34,136 bases of DNA from positions 1 to 34,136 of the forward strand of contig CAJWBY010000026.1 of NCBI GenBank assembly GCA_913020705.1. Reading direction: 5' to 3'. How positions within the stretch are numbered: the first letter of the stretch is position 1; each line of letters begins with the position of its first letter. The notes under the pieces are model-generated. The model was not told where the DNA came from. It was given only the letters and a program-made list of their open reading frames with translations, and did not search any database. Shown here piece after piece: positions 14,843 through 23,008 of the stretch. The stretch is from an uncultured Colwellia sp. (lineage in GTDB: Bacteria; Pseudomonadota; Gammaproteobacteria; Enterobacterales; Alteromonadaceae). The translations under genes were made by a program, and so were the position numbers.

Positions 14843-15973
14843 GTCAATGAGTTCTCTACTAATATCAATTTAAAACGTTTATTGGCTTTGGTTGTCATTG
14901 TTTGTTCTGCTATAGCATCCACTTTTCTTATTTCATTCCCAGCAGCGATTATTCAATTGCTCAGCCTTACTTTTCTACTTATCATTTTTAACGACGAACT
15001 TATTTCATTACCTAAAAAAGTGAACCAGATTAAGCAAACCTTTGATAGTCCATCAAGATTAATATTCAGCGGCACGGGTTTGTCTGCCTTATTTGATTAT
15101 CCTTTCCAATTACAGCAAGCAAAAGTGCGCACTATTTTAGGGCGTGGCAGTGATTCATGCCGAATGTTATTACAATTATCTGAGGGTTTAAAAACACGAT
15201 CTACCGAATCCTTAGAGGGGTTGTTTGAAGAAAACGCACAACTTGCTCAGTTAGCCACGGCAATAACGCAAATGAGTGCAACGATTGAAGAAGTGAGCCA
15301 AAACACTACGGGTGCTCATGACAAGGTGATTTTCATCCAAGAAGAATGTAATCAAACCATGGGTGTTATTGATTCTAGTCAGAAAAAAATCAATAAGTTG
15401 TCAACAGAAGTTGAAAAAGCCGCATCAACCGCAACCCGATTAGTTGGTGACGCGACCAATATCGCCACTATTATGTCTGAAATTCAAGGGATTGCTGACC
15501 AAACTAATTTACTTGCACTGAACGCTGCAATTGAAGCTGCAAGGGCTGGCGAACAAGGTCGTGGTTTTGCTGTTGTAGCGGATGAAGTGCGGACTTTAGC
15601 TGGGCGTACACAGTCGGCCACTGAACAAATTCAATCTTCAGTGATAGAATTACAAACCACCTTACAAGAGTGGAGCGGGGTTATGTTGTCGAGCAAGGAT
15701 GATGCAGAATCTTGTGTGGTAGATACCGATAAAGCAAGGCAAAGCATGGATAGCATAAAAAAAATGATGGATGAAATGGCGGATATAACCGCCCAAATAG
15801 CAACTGCCGCTGAAGAACAAACGGTGGTGGCGAACGAAATTAATAAAAATGTTTTATCTATAGATGATATTTCTCAGCAAAATACCGAAATAGCTCAACA
15901 AGTCCATGACAGCGGAATTAATGTTAACGACAGCGCGGTTGAAATTGAGTCTTTGAGTTCAACGTTTAGATAA
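14798..15973 (+). pseudogene. aer: Aer-like chemoreceptor, 3' fragment (membrane and signalling domains)
   Basis: The original coding sequence resumes at 14843 (GTC AAT GAG TTC), in the same frame as the 5' fragment. It encodes a pair of membrane segments (restored residues about 149-168 and 170-187), a HAMP-like linker and a methyl-accepting signalling domain (about 261-512) with the hairpin tip [20 protein letters not shown] then [15 protein letters not shown]. No CheR-binding pentapeptide is present at the C-terminus (..LSSTFR). The frame extends back to an ATG at 14798 inside the element, which would add 15 residues from the IS ([15 protein letters not shown]), but no ribosome site precedes it. 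If made, the product would be a PAS-less receptor. Confidence 0.85.
14814..14850. repeat. Right terminal inverted repeat and right target duplication of the IS
   Basis: The right inverted repeat ends ..TTACAGGGTC at 14842 and is followed at once by GTCAATGA (14843-14850), identical to the left copy at 13525. Confidence 0.88.
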
Positions 15974-15995
15974 GTGGTTGAAACAATATGAATGT

Positions 15996-16036
15996 AAGCA
16001 ATAGAAACACTCACTTGTTAAGTGTTTCTATTGCTT
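15996..16036. terminator. Bidirectional terminator between chemoreceptor and tex
   Basis: A perfect 16-bp stem (AAGCAATAGAAACACT at 15996-16011 with 16021-16036) and a 9-base loop lie between two convergent genes. Short T-rich stretches follow on each side. Confidence 0.75.
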
Positions 16037-16050
16037 TATATTGATAGTTG

Positions 16051-18399
16051 TTATTTTTTCAACTTAGCAAAGGCATCAGCAAAGGCGTTGCCCATCGCGG
16101 CATTATCATTTTTCTTTGCTTGTGGTTTTGCACTACGTTGCTGGTTTGGCTTGGTGTTTGTTGCCGCTTTATTTTGCGAAGCAATATGTGGCTTATGAGT
16201 CGGTTGCTTTTGTGCTTGATTGGTCGAAATTGTTTCATCTAAACGCATTGATAAACTGATGCGTTTTCTAGATGGGTCAACTTCCATCACTTTCACTTTT
16301 ACAATGTCACCTGCTTTAACAATTTCACGAGGGTCACTAACAAACTTATCAGTGAGCGATGAAATATGTACCAAACCATCTTGATGAACACCTAAATCGA
16401 CAAAAGCACCAAAGTTCGCCACGTTTGAAATAACCCCTTCAAGTATCATTCCCACGGTTAAATCATTAATTGTGTTCACACCTTCTTTAAACTGAGCAGC
16501 TTTAAATTCTGGGCGAGGGTCACGACCGGGCTTTTCTAGTTCACTGACAATATCTTTTAGTGTTAACTCACCAATACTATTATCTTTCAGTTCAGCGATG
16601 TTAATCTTATTAAGTTGTTCGCTGTTACCCATTAATTCAATAATATTGCTGTTTAGATGAGCAATGATTTTTTCAATAACAGGATAACTTTCAGGATGAA
16701 CACCTGAATTATCTAGCGGGTTTTTACCGTCTGCAATGCGTAAAAATCCAGCCGCTTGTTCGAACGCTTTTGGCCCTAAACGAGCAACTTTTTTGAGTTC
16801 TTTTCTGTCATTAAAGCGACCATGTTCGTCACGGTAAGCAACAACATTATCAGCCATGGTTTTATTCAAACCTGATACACGGGTTAAGAGTGCTGCAGAA
16901 GCGCTGTTCAAATCAACACCCACTTTATTTACACAATCTTCTATAACATCGTCGAGGGTTTTACTCAGCTGACTTTGACTGACATCATGTTGATATTGGC
17001 CTACGCCAATGGCTTTAGGGTCAATTTTAACGAGCTCGGCTAATGGATCTTGTAATCGGCGAGCAATCGAAACCGCGCCGCGAATCGATACATCTAAGTC
17101 TGGAAATTCTTTTGCCGCAAATTCTGATGCAGAATATACAGAAGCACCGGCCTCACTTACCATCACTTTTTGTGGCTTATTTTTTTCTAACGCTTGAATC
17201 ACTTCAGCAGCGAGTTTGTCACTTTCACGAGAGCCAGTGCCATTACCAATCGCCAGTAATTCGACTTTGTGTTGTTGACATAAATTCACCAAAGTTCGTA
17301 CTGATTTTTCCCAGTGATTTTGCGGTGCATGAGGAAAAATAGTAGAGGTTTGTAATAATTTACCTGTTGCATCAACAATCGCTAACTTACAACCTGTTCG
17401 CATACCTGGATCTAAACCTAGTGTAGTTTTAGGACCAGCAGGAGCCGCCATTAATAAATCGCTTAGATTCGTCGCAAATACTTTTATTGCGCCATCTTCT
17501 GCTTGTTCGCGTAAATTGCCTAATAATTCAGTTTCTAAGCTCAGGCTTAATTTTATTTTCCATGCCCAGCGCACAACTTTCGTTATAAATTCTGCAGCAG
17601 CTTGGCCTGTTAAACGTAAATTATAGTGTTCACTAATAATTTGTTCTGCGCTTGAATAGCTATTACCTTCTTGTGACGGATCTACATTGAGGCTGAGTTG
17701 TAGTACTTTTTCATTTCGACCACGGAACATCGCTAAAGCACGATGTGAAGGGACGTTCTTTAATAACTCTGAATGTTCGAAATAATCGCGAAATTTAGCG
17801 CCTTCCTGTTGTTTCCCTTTGGCGACAACACTTGATAAATGTGCTTGTTTTAATAAATGCTTACGTAATTTTTGTAATAAATTGGCATCTTGAGCAAATC
17901 GTTCGATAAGTATATAGATTGCGCCTTCCAGCACAGACTTCTCATCACCAAACCCAGACTCAGCATTTATAAAAGGTTTTGCTTCAATTTCTGGTGTTAA
18001 TGTCCAGTTGTTGTAAAGGTTATTCGCAAGCGTTTCTAAACCTGCTTCTATCGCTATTTGGCCTTTAGTACGACGTTTAGGTTTAAAGGGTAAATATAAA
18101 TCTTCTAAACGTGTTTTGTTGTCAGCTAGATTTAATTCTTTTTCTAACGAAGGTGTTAATTTATCTTGTTGAGTAATGCTGGTAATAATCACTTTTCGGC
18201 GATCTTCAAGCTCGCGTAAATAACTTAAACGCTGGTCAATATGTCGCAGATGATTGTCGTCTAATCCTTGCGTTACTTCTTTACGGTAGCGAGCTATAAA
18301 TGGCACTGTAGCACCATCATCAAGCAAGTTTATCGCTGAATCAATTTGATAAGTTTTAACATTAAGTTCTTTTGCGATGAGTTCAGCAATGGGAGTCAT
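16051..18399 (-). CDS. tex: Tex, RNA-binding transcription accessory protein
   Basis: The 782-residue cytoplasmic protein matches Tex/YhgF over its full length. The N-terminal helical part has [12 protein letters not shown] (33-44). A YqgF/RNase H-like domain begins at [17 protein letters not shown] (about 325-345). Helix-hairpin-helix repeats (about 500-560: [12 protein letters not shown].. and ..[17 protein letters not shown]) precede a C-terminal S1 RNA-binding domain (about 650-720: [27 protein letters not shown]). After S1 comes a 60-residue tail rich in K, Q, N and A, longer than needed for the fold. Tex acts in transcription and RNA handling; null mutants in other species show altered toxin expression or stress tolerance. 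The start is the ATG at 18399. Confidence 0.96.
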   Translation of the reverse strand: MTPIAELIAKELNVKTYQIDSAINLLDDGATVPFIARYRKEVTQGLDDNHLRHIDQRLSYLRELEDRRKVIITSITQQDKLTPSLEKELNLADNKTRLEDLYLPFKPKRRTKGQIAIEAGLETLANNLYNNWTLTPEIEAKPFINAESGFGDEKSVLEGAIYILIERFAQDANLLQKLRKHLLKQAHLSSVVAKGKQQEGAKFRDYFEHSELLKNVPSHRALAMFRGRNEKVLQLSLNVDPSQEGNSYSSAEQIISEHYNLRLTGQAAAEFITKVVRWAWKIKLSLSLETELLGNLREQAEDGAIKVFATNLSDLLMAAPAGPKTTLGLDPGMRTGCKLAIVDATGKLLQTSTIFPHAPQNHWEKSVRTLVNLCQQHKVELLAIGNGTGSRESDKLAAEVIQALEKNKPQKVMVSEAGASVYSASEFAAKEFPDLDVSIRGAVSIARRLQDPLAELVKIDPKAIGVGQYQHDVSQSQLSKTLDDVIEDCVNKVGVDLNSASAALLTRVSGLNKTMADNVVAYRDEHGRFNDRKELKKVARLGPKAFEQAAGFLRIADGKNPLDNSGVHPESYPVIEKIIAHLNSNIIELMGNSEQLNKINIAELKDNSIGELTLKDIVSELEKPGRDPRPEFKAAQFKEGVNTINDLTVGMILEGVISNVANFGAFVDLGVHQDGLVHISSLTDKFVSDPREIVKAGDIVKVKVMEVDPSRKRISLSMRLDETISTNQAQKQPTHKPHIASQNKAATNTKPNQQRSAKPQAKKNDNAAMGNAFADAFAKLKK

Positions 18400-18598
18400 T
18401 AATTGACGAGCCTTTTTTGAAAGAAGAATTTTTATAGCGCTATTTTGCCATTGTTTTTTACTGGCATCAATTTGCTTGTTAGTATTTTATTAATGAAGAT
18501 TAACATTGGAAAAAGAATGTTATTTATATGGTTTCTTGTAACGAATAAATTTAAACCAAGTTAAACTTGAGTGAATAACTTGGCTCTAAATTATGATG

Positions 18599-19258
18599 TT
18601 AAATTTCTTCAGATTCCATCATGTCAGTGTCTAATCCTGCAGACAACCACTGACAAATTATTCCGTTAGCTTGCTCTAGCCCAGTATATTTTAAAGATGA
18701 AAACGCTTGCACAGTAATGTCAGCATTTAATGAAGACAATGCTTTTTTCACCTGCAGTACTTCAGCGCTTCTTTTACCTTGAGAAAGCTTGTCGCATTTT
18801 GTTAATAACGCCAAAATGGGCAAGTCACTATCAGCTGCCCATTGAATAAGGTCCATATCAAGATCTTTTAACGGATGACGAATATCCATCAAAATTACCA
18901 AACCTTTTAAACATTCACGTTTTTCTAAATATTCACCTAATGCTTTTTGCCATTTTTTCTTCATTTCAATCGGCACTTTAGCAAAACCATAACCGGGTAA
19001 ATCAACTAAGCGTCGGTTAGGAGCAACTTCAAAAATATTAATCAGCTGAGTACGACCAGGTGTTTTACTTACACGTGCTAAACCACGTTGATTCGTTAGG
19101 GTATTTAATGCACTCGATTTACCTGCATTAGAACGACCTGCAAACGCAACCTCGATACCGCTGTCTTCAGGCAAGCGACGAATATCTGGCGCACTTAAGG
19201 TGAAAGTGGCTTTACTTAAATGAATAACAGTTGATGACAAAATGGCGTCCAATGGCAA
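18599..19258 (-). CDS. engB: EngB/YihA ribosome-assembly GTPase
   Basis: The 219-residue GTPase needed for 50S subunit assembly is complete. The G motifs are G1 GRSNAGKSS (41-49), G2 region TPGRTQLIN (66-74), G3 DLPGYGFA (86-93), G4 TKCD (153-156) and G5 FSSLK (180-184). The frame has no ATG at its beginning. The longest form uses TTG at 19258, and other TTG codons at 19252 and 19240 are possible; the last has GGA 7 bases before it. The first conserved block (..[13 protein letters not shown]) starts at residue 17, so every choice keeps the whole domain. Being divergent from a cytochrome c4 gene is a common gammaproteobacterial arrangement. Confidence 0.95.
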   Translation of the reverse strand: MPLDAILSSTVIHLSKATFTLSAPDIRRLPEDSGIEVAFAGRSNAGKSSALNTLTNQRGLARVSKTPGRTQLINIFEVAPNRRLVDLPGYGFAKVPIEMKKKWQKALGEYLEKRECLKGLVILMDIRHPLKDLDMDLIQWAADSDLPILALLTKCDKLSQGKRSAEVLQVKKALSSLNADITVQAFSSLKYTGLEQANGIICQWLSAGLDTDMMESEEI

Positions 19259-19449
19259 ATAAAAAAAGCATTATATCTTTTTTTTATCGTGAAAAAGCAA
19301 AAAGTGTCATATTTTCAGCTTAATTTTTACTATGCTTATTACACAGGGCTGATATTAGTGTAAAATACTACCAGTTTTTTTATCCACCCTTTTGATCAAT
19401 AAGACTTAAATAAGTTAAATTTTCTTAAAAGAAAGCAGAGAGCCATTCA

Positions 19450-20673
19450 ATGAATAAAATTATTTTTTCGTTAATTCTTGCCTTAATTAGCATTAATGTA
19501 GCATTCGCAGCAGTTGGAAATGCGGAAGCCGGTAAAACTAAAGCAGCTATGTGTGCCGCTTGTCATGGTGCAAACGGGATCGGCACAACTGACACCTATC
19601 CTAACCTAGCAGGTCAGCATGCGGATTATATTGCGAAACAATTAGCAGCATTTAAAAGCGGAACACGTGTTGCCCCTTTAATGGCACCAATGGCCGCAGG
19701 TTTGTCTGAGCAAGACATGGCTGACTTAGGTGCTTACTTTGCAAGTTTAGATAGAACGGGTGGTTCAACAGCTTCAACTGAGGCAGGCACTTCGGCAACT
19801 GTTCAAGCACCTGTAGCTTATGAAGCAAGTGCTATTGCAGGTAAAAGTTTGTACGAATTAGGCGATGCATCTCGTAATATTGCTTCTTGTATTGGCTGTC
19901 ATGGTAAAGAAGGTAACAGTAAGGTATTAATTTATCCAAATTTATCGAAACAACATGCACCATATATTGAAAAACAATTACATGCTTTTAAAAGTAAATC
20001 ACGTACCAACTATGCAATGAATCAATTTGCTGGCGCAATGACTGATGAAGATATAGCTGATATGGGCGCTTATTTTTCTGATACCAAAGCGGTTGCGAAT
20101 ATAAAAGTTAAACGTGTCGCTACTGTAGCCGCGATTACTGAAGAAGTGATTGCAGGTAAAGCGAAGTCAGCGGTATGTGCATCATGTCATGGTGTAGACG
20201 GTAATAGTTTAGTACCTATGTACCCTAAGTTAGCAGGACAACATGCTGAATATACGACTAAACAATTAAAAGAGTTTAAATCGGGTGTTCGTAAAAATCC
20301 TATAATGGCAGGCATGGTTGCAGCGTTAAGTGAACAAGATATGGCTGAACTTGGTGCATATTTTGCGAGTCAAAAGTCTACACCAGGAAATGGCAATGGC
20401 TCTGAATTAGGTAAAAAACTGTATTTCGGTGGTGACGCATCACGTGGTATTACTGCTTGTATCGCTTGTCATGGTATATCTGGTAAGGGCATAGCAAAAG
20501 CAGGCTTCCCTGCAGTCGCGAATCAAAGTGTGGAATATTTAACAGCACAGTTAGCTAGTTTTAAAGCCGGTGAGCGCGATAACGATCGTAATGGCATTAT
20601 GCGTAATGTATCTAAGCGTTTGAAGAAAAAAGATATTGATGCTTTAGCCCAGTTTATGTCTTCAATGAAATAA
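19450..20673 (+). CDS. Tetraheme cytochrome c, tandem double cytochrome c4
   Basis: The 407-residue periplasmic cytochrome has a signal peptide (MNKIIFSLILALISINVAFA). Four CxxCH heme sites are present: CAACH (35-39), CIGCH (147-151), CASCH (243-247) and CIACH (337-341). Each heme domain carries downstream methionines in the M..M..LSEQDM type segment that can serve as axial ligand. The chain is two cytochrome c4 units joined head to tail (about 22-215 and 230-407), with an Ala/Thr/Ser-rich linker (101-125) inside the first unit. The second unit closely resembles the neighbouring diheme c4. It should carry electrons from the bc1 complex towards terminal oxidases. ATG start with AGAGAG before it; its own terminator follows, so it is a separate unit from the next gene. 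Confidence 0.9.
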   Translation: MNKIIFSLILALISINVAFAAVGNAEAGKTKAAMCAACHGANGIGTTDTYPNLAGQHADYIAKQLAAFKSGTRVAPLMAPMAAGLSEQDMADLGAYFASLDRTGGSTASTEAGTSATVQAPVAYEASAIAGKSLYELGDASRNIASCIGCHGKEGNSKVLIYPNLSKQHAPYIEKQLHAFKSKSRTNYAMNQFAGAMTDEDIADMGAYFSDTKAVANIKVKRVATVAAITEEVIAGKAKSAVCASCHGVDGNSLVPMYPKLAGQHAEYTTKQLKEFKSGVRKNPIMAGMVAALSEQDMAELGAYFASQKSTPGNGNGSELGKKLYFGGDASRGITACIACHGISGKGIAKAGFPAVANQSVEYLTAQLASFKAGERDNDRNGIMRNVSKRLKKKDIDALAQFMSSMK

Positions 20674-20695
20674 AGCATGAATTAATATAATGTTT

Positions 20696-20725
20696 AAAAA
20701 AAGCAGCTTATTAAGCTGCTTTTTT
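20696..20725 (+). terminator. Terminator of the tetraheme cytochrome gene
   Basis: A 13-bp stem (AAAAAAGCAGCTT with AAGCTGCTTTTTT, right arm 20713-20725) with a 3-base loop, ending in T residues. It lies about 22 bases past the stop codon. Confidence 0.85.
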
Positions 20726-20855
20726 ATGCACGGAACATTTAACAAGAAGCAAATTCGTGTAAACTACTTTAAATTAAAAATTACAATGAGTAAGGTAACC
20801 ACCTCACTCTTAATTTATAGCCGCAGTTAATTAGACACATATAGAGAGCTCATCG

Positions 20856-21479
20856 ATGAAAAGAATACTACTAAGCTTAATTTTATTAGGAACAAGTGCA
20901 CTAAATATCACGAATGCTGCGGAAGGAAATATTGATGCAGGTAAAACCAAATCTGCAATGTGTGCAGCATGTCATGGAGCTGATGGGAATAGCTTAGTCC
21001 CTATGTACCCAAGCCTCGCTGGACAAAGTGCTAATTATATTGCAAAGCAATTGGCTGACTTTAAAGCTGGCATGACTTCAGGTGGTAAGCAAGGTCGTGT
21101 TAATGCCATTATGGGCGGCATGTCCATGGCGTTAAGCGAGCAAGATATGAATGATTTAGGTGCTTATTATAGTGCTCAAATGCTAAAGACTGCTGGCGGA
21201 GAAACAAGTGAAGTTGGCAAGAAGTTATACTTTGGTGGCGATGTTGAACGTGGCATTACCGCTTGTATTGCTTGTCATGGTTCGGATGCAAAAGGTATGG
21301 CACAAGCTGGTTTTCCTGCTGTTGGGGGACAAAGTGCAGCTTACTTAAAATCACAACTTGAATATTTTCGTGATGGCACACGTAATAATGACAAAAATGC
21401 GATGATGAGAAATATTGCGATGAAATTAGAAGATGCTGACATCGCAGCATTAGTGAAGTACATGTCGACTATAAAGTAA
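20856..21479 (+). CDS. Diheme cytochrome c4
   Basis: The 207-residue periplasmic diheme cytochrome c4 has a signal peptide (MKRILLSLILLGTSALNITNA), heme sites CAACH (36-40) and CIACH (137-141), and the c4 pattern GNSLVPMYPSLAGQ and MSMALSEQDM. The length is normal for the family. It transfers electrons in the respiratory chain and is usually found near engB, as here. It is the likely parent of the second half of the upstream tetraheme gene, since both share KKLYFGGD..RGITACIACHG and AGFPAV. GAGAGCTC precedes the ATG. Confidence 0.93.
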   Translation: MKRILLSLILLGTSALNITNAAEGNIDAGKTKSAMCAACHGADGNSLVPMYPSLAGQSANYIAKQLADFKAGMTSGGKQGRVNAIMGGMSMALSEQDMNDLGAYYSAQMLKTAGGETSEVGKKLYFGGDVERGITACIACHGSDAKGMAQAGFPAVGGQSAAYLKSQLEYFRDGTRNNDKNAMMRNIAMKLEDADIAALVKYMSTIK

Positions 21480-21557
21480 CAATTTATAACGGTTGGCGTG
21501 CGCTGATGCGTTAATGTCTTAGAATACAGAATGTCTGAGGAAGGCCACCCTGAACAT

Positions 21558-21584
21558 AAAGCAGCTATTTTTAGCTGCTTTTTT
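21558..21584 (+). terminator. Terminator of the cytochrome c4 gene
   Basis: AAAGCAGCTA (21558-21567), loop TTTT, TAGCTGCTTT (21572-21581) then more T residues. It shares its core GCAGCT stem with the terminator of the preceding gene, consistent with gene duplication including the 3' flank. Confidence 0.83.
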
Positions 21585-21717
21585 ATTTTCAAAATGGCGT
21601 ATGTTGAGTATTTATTGGCTAATACAGTTTGTTGTCGTAGACTTAAATATTCATTACCAAGCGGTAATCTATTGATTTAAAAAGTAAGGACACTTAATCG
21701 AATGGGACATCTTTTTC

Positions 21718-22344
21718 GTGAGAAATAACTCAGTTGTTAATCATATGATTGCTTGTAATCAATGTGATTCATTATTACCGAAGCCAATATTGTCTGAAGG
21801 GCAAAATGCGTTATGTGGTTGCTGTGGCGCAATGTTGTTTTCAAAAAAGAAAGATGCGATTAATCGAACTATTGCTGTCGCCATAGCAGGTTTAGTCCTT
21901 TTTTTTCCTGCTACTTTATTACCGATTATTGGCATAAGTGCAGCGGGTCTTTATAATGATGCCTCTTTGTTAGACTGCATTACTATTTTGATCAATAGCA
22001 AAAATTATATTATCGCTTTTGCTGTATTCATGTTTACCATTGCAATTCCTTCGGTTCGGTTAATCACCGCGTTATATATTTCATCGTGTATAAAGTTTAA
22101 TCGTGTAAAGCCTTCGCTACTCGTGTTTTTTCGTTCTTATCATTTATTAGACACTTGGACGATGGTGCATGTATTTTTTATGGGGGTGATTGTGTCTATG
22201 TATAAACTGTCTTCGTTGGCTGATATGACCATAGATGGTGGGTTACTTAGTTTGGTTCTATTACTTGTCTGTTCAACCTTAGTGTCAGTCACCATGGACG
22301 AGCACAGTATTTGGGACGAATTGGAGAAATCACTTGAGCAATAA
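21718..22344 (+). CDS. PqiA/LetA-family half protein 1
   Basis: The 208-residue inner-membrane protein with about four membrane segments corresponds to one PqiA domain. The N-terminal zinc-ribbon-like cysteines are CNQC (14-17) and CGCC (33-36). The first membrane segment AVAIAGLVLFFPATLLPIIG is typical of the family. In E. coli, PqiA and LetA (YebS) contain two such domains in one chain; here they are two genes. The start is GTG at 21718 with GGA about 10 bases upstream; an ATG at 21745 would shorten it by 9 residues and leave the cysteine ribbon. Its stop overlaps the next gene by 11 bases, so they are translationally coupled. It probably works with the MCE protein in lipid transport between membranes. 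Confidence 0.85.
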   Translation: MRNNSVVNHMIACNQCDSLLPKPILSEGQNALCGCCGAMLFSKKKDAINRTIAVAIAGLVLFFPATLLPIIGISAAGLYNDASLLDCITILINSKNYIIAFAVFMFTIAIPSVRLITALYISSCIKFNRVKPSLLVFFRSYHLLDTWTMVHVFFMGVIVSMYKLSSLADMTIDGGLLSLVLLLVCSTLVSVTMDEHSIWDELEKSLEQ

Positions 22345-23008
22345 AGCCCTTGCAGCAGGCCTAGGCAATTGTCCTCAGTGTCACAAATTGAATGTTATGC
22401 ATGCCGAAAAACAAGCCTGTTCAAGATGTTTAACGGTTTTTTCTACACGTAAACCTAAAAGCCTTGAATACACATTAGCATGGACAATTGCAGCGTTAGT
22501 GATGTTTATCCCTGCAAATCTTTACCCAATGATGGTGTTTTATACTTTAGGTAAACCTGATGCATCAACCATTTTAGAGGGGATCGCCATTTTTATTCAA
22601 ATGGGTATGCTTCCTGTCGCCATTATTATCTTTATTGCGAGTTTTGTTGTGCCTTTAAGTAAGATTATGGGCTTATTTACATTGATGTATAACGCAAAAA
22701 GAAAAACAAAACTCACGCTAAAGCAACAGGGTAAGTTATATCATGTCGTTGAATTTTTAGGGCCTTGGTCGATGCTGGACGTATTTGTTGTAACCGTAAT
22801 GGCAGCTGTAGTGAATTTAGGTTTTTTAACGAGTGTTGAAGTGGCATCCGGTATTACTTATTTTACTTTGATGGTGGTTTTTACTATTTTTGCTGCTGAA
22901 AGCTTTGACCCAAGGTTACTGTGGGACAATCACCAAAAACATAACCATAGAATCACAGAAACCAACCCAAAATATAACAATAAGGATGAGCTACCACATG
23001 GCAAATAA
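22334..23008 (+). CDS. PqiA/LetA-family half protein 2
   Basis: The 224-residue inner-membrane protein is the second PqiA domain of the pair. The N-terminal cysteines are CPQC (13-16) and CSRC (29-32), followed by about four membrane segments, with the family stretch FIPANLYPMMVFYTLG (about 58-73). The start is TTG at 22334, supported by GGAG at 22323-22326, and it overlaps the preceding gene by 11 bases. It overlaps the following MCE gene by 11 bases as well. The C-terminal tail (HNHRITETNPKYNNKDELPHGK) is soluble and cytoplasmic. Confidence 0.87.
   Translation: MSNKALAAGLGNCPQCHKLNVMHAEKQACSRCLTVFSTRKPKSLEYTLAWTIAALVMFIPANLYPMMVFYTLGKPDASTILEGIAIFIQMGMLPVAIIIFIASFVVPLSKIMGLFTLMYNAKRKTKLTLKQQGKLYHVVEFLGPWSMLDVFVVTVMAAVVNLGFLTSVEVASGITYFTLMVVFTIFAAESFDPRLLWDNHQKHNHRITETNPKYNNKDELPHGK

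Noticed and set aside
14798..15973. The 391-residue frame as an independent chemoreceptor gene
   Set aside because: Its first 15 codons are the end of the IS element, and the remainder continues the PAS half in frame after removing the element and one target repeat.
19388..19400. TTGATCAA before the tetraheme cytochrome as an FNR site
   Set aside because: The half-sites overlap instead of being 4 bases apart, so the spacing is wrong for FNR.
22890..22997. 36 extra N-terminal residues on the MCE protein
   Set aside because: They overlap the preceding gene in another frame, and a good ribosome site (AGGATGAG) sits before the ATG at 22998, right before the expected cytoplasmic start and membrane helix.
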